Below, one piece after another: positions 60,339-64,000 of a DNA stretch of 64,000 nucleotides. A model generated the notes under the pieces. The model was not told the origin of the DNA. It worked only from the letters and a program-made list of their open reading frames with translations, and searched no databases. Both the position numbers and the translations under genes were made by a program. The DNA comes from Pseudomonadaceae bacterium. GTDB taxonomy: Bacteria > Pseudomonadota > Gammaproteobacteria > Pseudomonadales > Pseudomonadaceae. The DNA lies in assembly GCA_900766265.1 (NCBI GenBank), contig CAAFUS010000017.1, positions 310,001 through 374,000 on the forward strand, read 5' to 3'. The stretch's first letter is position 1; each line of letters opens with the position of its first letter.

Positions 60339-60818
60339 GTGATCGATTCCGATGGTTTTCGCCCCAATGTCGGCATCATCCTGACCAATGATGTCGGTCA
60401 GGTGTTGTGGGCGCGGAGGATCAACCAGGATGCCTGGCAGTTCCCACAGGGTGGCATCAATGACCGCGAGACGCCCGAAGAGGCGTTGTACCGCGAGCTT
60501 AACGAGGAAGTCGGGCTGGAGCAGCAGGATGTGAGAATACTCGCCTGCACCCGGGGCTGGTTGCGTTATCGTCTGCCGCAGCGGCTGGTGCGTACCCATA
60601 GCCAACCGCTGTGCATCGGCCAGAAGCAGAAGTGGTTCCTGTTGCGGCTGCTCTCCGACGAGCAGCGCGTGCGCATGGACGTCACCGGAAAGCCTGAGTT
60701 CGATGGTTGGCGCTGGGTCAGCTACTGGTACCCGCTGGGCCAGGTGGTCACCTTCAAGCGCGAGGTCTATCGGCGCGCCCTAAAAGAACTCGCTCCGCGC
60801 CTGCTGGCTCGGGACTGA
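60339..60818 (+). CDS. rppH: RNA pyrophosphohydrolase RppH
   Basis: 159 residues, matching recalled P. aeruginosa RppH. Nudix box GGINDRETPEEALYRELNEE then VGLE; preceded by DAWQFPQ and followed by RYRLPQRLVRTHSQPLC and QKQKWFLLRL. Removes pyrophosphate from mRNA 5' ends to start decay. GTG 60339 is the start that gives the conserved IDSDGFRPNVGIIL N-terminus. It is 19 bp upstream of ptsP, with which it is probably co-transcribed. Confidence 0.97.
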   Translation: MIDSDGFRPNVGIILTNDVGQVLWARRINQDAWQFPQGGINDRETPEEALYRELNEEVGLEQQDVRILACTRGWLRYRLPQRLVRTHSQPLCIGQKQKWFLLRLLSDEQRVRMDVTGKPEFDGWRWVSYWYPLGQVVTFKREVYRRALKELAPRLLARD

Positions 60819-60837
60819 CGGGAGAATCGCCCTGAGC

Positions 60838-63117
60838 ATGCTCGGCACGCTGCGCAAGATCGTCCAGGAAGTTAATGCCGCCAAGGACCTCAAGGCGGCG
60901 TTGGGCATCATCGTGCTGAGGGTCAAGGAGGCCATGGGTAGCCAGGTCTGCTCGGTCTACCTGTTGGATCCTGAAACCAACCGGTTTGTGCTGATGGCCA
61001 CCGAGGGTCTGAACAAGAAGGCCATCGGCAAGGTCAGCATGGCGCCCAACGAAGGTCTGGTCGGCCTGGTGGGTTCTCGCGAGGAGCCACTCAACCTCGA
61101 GCACGCCTCCGAACATCCCCGCTACCGCTATTTCTCCGAGACCGGCGAGGAACGCTACGCCTCTTTCCTCGGTGCGCCGATCATTCACCATCGCCGCGTG
61201 ATGGGTGTTCTGGTCATCCAGCAGAAGGAGCGCCGGCAGTTCGACGAAGGCGAGGAAGCCTTCCTGGTGACCATGAGCGCTCAGCTCGCCGGGGTCATCG
61301 CCCATGCCGAGGCGACCGGTTCGATCCGCGGCCTGGGCCGGCAGGGCAAGGGCATCCAGGAAGCGCGCTTCGTCGGCGTGCCGGGGGCGCCTGGCGCGGC
61401 AGTCGGTACGGCTGTGGTGGTGCTGCCTCCGGCCGACCTCGAAGTAGTGCCGGACAAGACGATCACCGACATCGAGGCCGAGCTCGCCCTCTTCAATACC
61501 GCTCTGGAGGCGGTGCGCGCCGACATGCGCACCCTGTCCGACAAGCTCGCCACGCAGATGCGCAAGGAAGAACGCGCGCTGTTCGACGTCTACCTGATGA
61601 TGCTCGACGATTCCGCCCTGGGCGGCGAAGTGAGCAAGGTGATCCGCACCGGCCAGTGGGCCCAGGGCGCGCTGCGCCAGGTGGTGACCGATCACGTCAA
61701 GCGCTTCGAGCTGATGGACGACGCCTACCTGCGCGAGCGCGCCGCCGACGTCAAGGACATCGGCCGCCGCCTGCTCGCCTACCTGCAGCAGGAGCGCCAG
61801 CAGAGCCTCACCTACCCGGACAAGACCATCCTGGTCAGCGAGGAGCTGTCGCCGACCATGCTCGGCGAGGTGCCCGAGGGCAAGCTCGTCGGCCTGGTCT
61901 CGGTACTCGGCTCGAGCAACTCCCACGTCGCCATCCTGGCCCGGGCGATGGGCGTGCCGACCGTCATGGGCGTGGTCGACCTGCCGTATTCGAAGGTCGA
62001 CGGCATCAACCTGATCGTCGACGGCTACCGGGGCGAGATCATCACCAACCCCGGCGCGGTCCTGCGCGACCAGTACGCCGCGGTGGTGGAGCAGGAGCGG
62101 CAGATCTCCGAAGGGCTCGACGTGCTGCGGACCCTGCCGTGCGAGACGCCGGACGGCCACCGTATGCCGCTGTGGGTCAACACCGGGCTGATGGCCGACG
62201 TGGTGCGGGCCCAGGAGCGCGGCGCCGAGGGTGTCGGGCTGTACCGCACCGAAGTGCCCTTCATGATCAAGGAGCGCTTCCCCAGCGAGAAGGAACAGCT
62301 GGCGATCTACCGCGAGCAGCTCGCCGCCTTCCACCCGCTGCCAGTGACGATGCGCAGCCTGGACATCGGTGGCGACAAGTGCCTGTCCTATTTCCCGATC
62401 AACGAGCAGAACCCCTTCCTCGGCTGGCGGGGCATCCGGGTCACGCTCGATCATCCGGAAATCTTCCTGGTGCAGACCCGCGCCATGCTCAAGGCCAGCG
62501 AAGGGCTGAACAACCTGCGCATCCTGCTGCCGATGATTTCCGGCACCCACGAGCTGGAAGAGGCGCTGCACCTGATCCACCGGGCCTGGGGCGAGGTACG
62601 CGACGAGGGCACCGACGTGCCGTTGCCGCCGATCGGCGTGATGATCGAGGTGCCGGCGGCGGTCTACCAGATCCGCGAGCTGGCGCAGCAGGTGGATTTC
62701 ATCTCGGTGGGCTCCAACGACCTGACCCAGTACCTGCTGGCGGTCGATCGCAACAACCCGCGGGTCGCCGACCTCTACGACTTCCTGCATCCGGCGGTGC
62801 TGCAGGCGCTCAAGCTGGTGGTCGACGGCGCCCATGCCGAAGGCAAGCCGGTGAGCATCTGTGGCGAGATGGCCGGCGACCCGGCGGCGGCCGTGCTGCT
62901 GATGGCGATGGGCTTCGACAGCCTGTCGATGAACGCCACCAACCTGCCGAAGGTGAAGTGGCTGCTGCGCCAGGTCGACATGCCGACGGCCCATGCCCTG
63001 CTGGCCAAGGTCATGTGCATCGACAACCCTCAGGTCATCTACAGCACCCTGCAGCTGGCGCTGCGTAGCCTGGGCCTGAGCCGGCTGGTCAAGCCGTCCG
63101 TGGTGATCCAGAGCTAG
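60838..63117 (+). CDS. ptsP: Phosphoenolpyruvate-protein phosphotransferase PtsP (EI-Ntr)
   Basis: 759 residues. N-terminal GAF domain (IVLRVKEAMGSQVCSVYLLD, FLGAPIIHHRRVMGVLVI), EI N-domain, and the PEP-binding C-terminal barrel. Phospho-His363 is in GSSNSHVAILARAMG; GVGLYRTEVPFM, SLDIGGDKCL and SIGSNDLTQY-like VGSNDLTQYLLAVDR are catalytic motifs. First enzyme of the nitrogen PTS (with NPr and EIIA-Ntr), which regulates nitrogen/carbon metabolism and K+. Follows rppH. Confidence 0.96.
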   Translation: MLGTLRKIVQEVNAAKDLKAALGIIVLRVKEAMGSQVCSVYLLDPETNRFVLMATEGLNKKAIGKVSMAPNEGLVGLVGSREEPLNLEHASEHPRYRYFSETGEERYASFLGAPIIHHRRVMGVLVIQQKERRQFDEGEEAFLVTMSAQLAGVIAHAEATGSIRGLGRQGKGIQEARFVGVPGAPGAAVGTAVVVLPPADLEVVPDKTITDIEAELALFNTALEAVRADMRTLSDKLATQMRKEERALFDVYLMMLDDSALGGEVSKVIRTGQWAQGALRQVVTDHVKRFELMDDAYLRERAADVKDIGRRLLAYLQQERQQSLTYPDKTILVSEELSPTMLGEVPEGKLVGLVSVLGSSNSHVAILARAMGVPTVMGVVDLPYSKVDGINLIVDGYRGEIITNPGAVLRDQYAAVVEQERQISEGLDVLRTLPCETPDGHRMPLWVNTGLMADVVRAQERGAEGVGLYRTEVPFMIKERFPSEKEQLAIYREQLAAFHPLPVTMRSLDIGGDKCLSYFPINEQNPFLGWRGIRVTLDHPEIFLVQTRAMLKASEGLNNLRILLPMISGTHELEEALHLIHRAWGEVRDEGTDVPLPPIGVMIEVPAAVYQIRELAQQVDFISVGSNDLTQYLLAVDRNNPRVADLYDFLHPAVLQALKLVVDGAHAEGKPVSICGEMAGDPAAAVLLMAMGFDSLSMNATNLPKVKWLLRQVDMPTAHALLAKVMCIDNPQVIYSTLQLALRSLGLSRLVKPSVVIQS

Positions 63118-63889
63118 GCCGCGCCGCTGCCCCCCAGACCGCTGCGCTGTCGAAGCCGACCTCACCGGTGACCCTGCCGCCACTGGCGAAGCTGCGTTCG
63201 ATAATCTCGAAGCGATCCGCGCCATGGCGAATCAGCGCCGTGCTGGTGCGGGTGCCGTAGTCGGGGCTGTCGATGAACACGCTCGACAGCAGCCGCTCCA
63301 TCTCCAGGCCGACGCCGGTCTGCGGCAATTGCGCATCGGCGATCTTGCGCGAGTCCGCCAGCAGCTCCAGCAGGTGTTCGAGGCGCGGTTCGGCCAGACA
63401 CCTGTGCAGCGCCTCGCGGGCGTTCAGCAGCTTCGGCCAGGGGGTGTCCAGCGCGGCATTGGAAAGCCCGTACACCCCGGGCAGCAGCGCTCGCGGGATG
63501 CCCTCCTGGGCGTTGAGGTAGCATAGCGTTCCGGCATCGCCGACCAGCAGGTTGAAGCCGGCATACTGCTCTCGCTGGCTGGCGACTTCCTGCAGATAGG
63601 CCAGCGGTGCCTGGTCGCCCCGCAGGAAGCGCTCGGGCAGGTCGCCCCGCGACAGCGGGCCGCTTTGCCGGCCCGATCCGCGGATGTTGGTCAGCGCGGC
63701 GAAGCGGCCGCCCGGCGCGACGCCCATCCAGGTGCCGCCGGCCCGCAGGTCCCGCCCGGCGACGACCTGAGGGGCGTCGTCCCAGACCGCCAGCGGCTGC
63801 GTCGGGCGGGCACGGAACTCGTCGCGATTGCCCGCGACCACCAGTGGCAGCGGGTGGTCAGGGCGCCAGGCGAAAACGATCAGGCACAT
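63089..63889 (-). CDS. NRDE (TANGO2-like) family protein
   Basis: 266 residues. The start MCLIVFAWRPDHPLPLVVAG is immediately followed by NRDE, then RDLRAGGTWMGVAPGGRFAALTN and YGLSNAALDTPWPKL: TANGO2/NRDE hallmarks, including the Cys2 nucleophile candidate. TANGO2-like proteins bind heme or act as Ntn-hydrolase-like; role in bacteria is unclear. Its 3' end overlaps the ptsP 3' end by 29 bp in opposite orientation. ATG 63889 exposes Cys2. Confidence 0.88.
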   Translation of the reverse strand: MCLIVFAWRPDHPLPLVVAGNRDEFRARPTQPLAVWDDAPQVVAGRDLRAGGTWMGVAPGGRFAALTNIRGSGRQSGPLSRGDLPERFLRGDQAPLAYLQEVASQREQYAGFNLLVGDAGTLCYLNAQEGIPRALLPGVYGLSNAALDTPWPKLLNAREALHRCLAEPRLEHLLELLADSRKIADAQLPQTGVGLEMERLLSSVFIDSPDYGTRTSTALIRHGADRFEIIERSFASGGRVTGEVGFDSAAVWGAAARPSSGSPRTA

Positions 63890-64000
63890 GGGCACGGCCA
63901 TCGGAGGGAAAGCCCGAGGCTAGACGAAAACCGGCGGCGCGCGCCAGCCCAGCGGCCGGCGAAGCGATCGGCAGCAGCCCCGGACGCCGGTTTCCGCTAA

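Noticed and set aside
60754..63225. 823-residue open frame antisense to ptsP
   Set aside because: A high-GC mirror frame rich in His, Gln, Arg and Ala with no domain; ptsP on the other strand is unambiguous.
63890..64000. Possible start of a further gene at the right edge
   Set aside because: No start with ribosome site or recognisable protein in the last 111 bp on either strand.

Overview
The window is a compact, high-GC stretch of gammaproteobacterial chromosome that reads as Pseudomonas sensu lato, most likely the Stutzerimonas (P. stutzeri) group. The support is gene order and protein sequence recalled from that genus: oprH-phoP-phoQ, divergent serA and D-2-hydroxyglutarate dehydrogenase, rppH-ptsP, an EstA-type autotransporter esterase, and an Mrp/Mbh-like antiporter operon. 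I see no rRNA, tRNA, insertion sequence, prophage or CRISPR array.

Layout. 0.1-3.6 kb: threonine aldolase, an FAD oxidoreductase and an acetoacetate-decarboxylase-family protein. 3.8-6.7 kb: a membrane diguanylate cyclase between two paralogous periplasmic binding proteins. 6.9-9 kb: a secreted PQQ-type sugar dehydrogenase with a cytochrome c, then a DUF4168 protein. 9-15.4 kb: an NtrB/NtrC-type two-component system converging on a PotD-like binding protein and GGDEF-EAL protein pair that resembles Vibrio NspS/MbaA. 15.6-20.1 kb: an ABM-domain membrane protein, a CsgG/HfaB-DUF4810-DUF799 lipoprotein cluster, and a second PQQ-type dehydrogenase. 20.2-23.1 kb: cstA, a small protein ending in Cys-Cys, and an ArsA/Get3-like ATPase. 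23.5-25.6 kb: a chemoreceptor. 25.7-32.4 kb: an eight-gene overlapping Mrp/Mbh-like antiporter operon. 32.5-33.9 kb: a DUF523-GNAT fusion and a lipoprotein. 34-36.8 kb: phoQ, phoP and oprH (leftward). 37-40.2 kb: DUF2238, SDR and acyltransferase genes. 40.2-43.7 kb: a leftward curli operon (csgD-E-F-G, one curlin, csgC/H). 43.9-49.8 kb: an OPT transporter, an AI-2E family permease, a Gly/Thr-repeat protein, estA and a small exported protein. 49.9-64 kb: serA, D2HGDH, a FAH hydrolase, an SdiA-regulated-type protein, rpiA, ilvA with an SDR-DoxX fusion and DUF2269, endA, a HAD phosphatase, rppH, ptsP and an NRDE protein.

How the parts fit. One theme is periplasmic sensing feeding c-di-GMP: two unrelated solute-binding-protein/c-di-GMP-enzyme modules lie within 12 kb of each other, and a curli biofilm operon, a classical output of such signalling, lies 25 kb further on. 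A second theme is envelope energetics: two PQQ-type dehydrogenases, a dedicated cytochrome c and a cation/proton antiporter complex. The least explained module is cstA-cory-CC-ArsA, in which a transporter, a Cys-Cys-tailed small protein and a soluble membrane-targeting-type ATPase are translationally coupled. Start codons were chosen by ribosome binding site, overlap with the upstream gene, signal peptide position and recalled family alignment. All functional calls are from reading the sequence; no database search was run.
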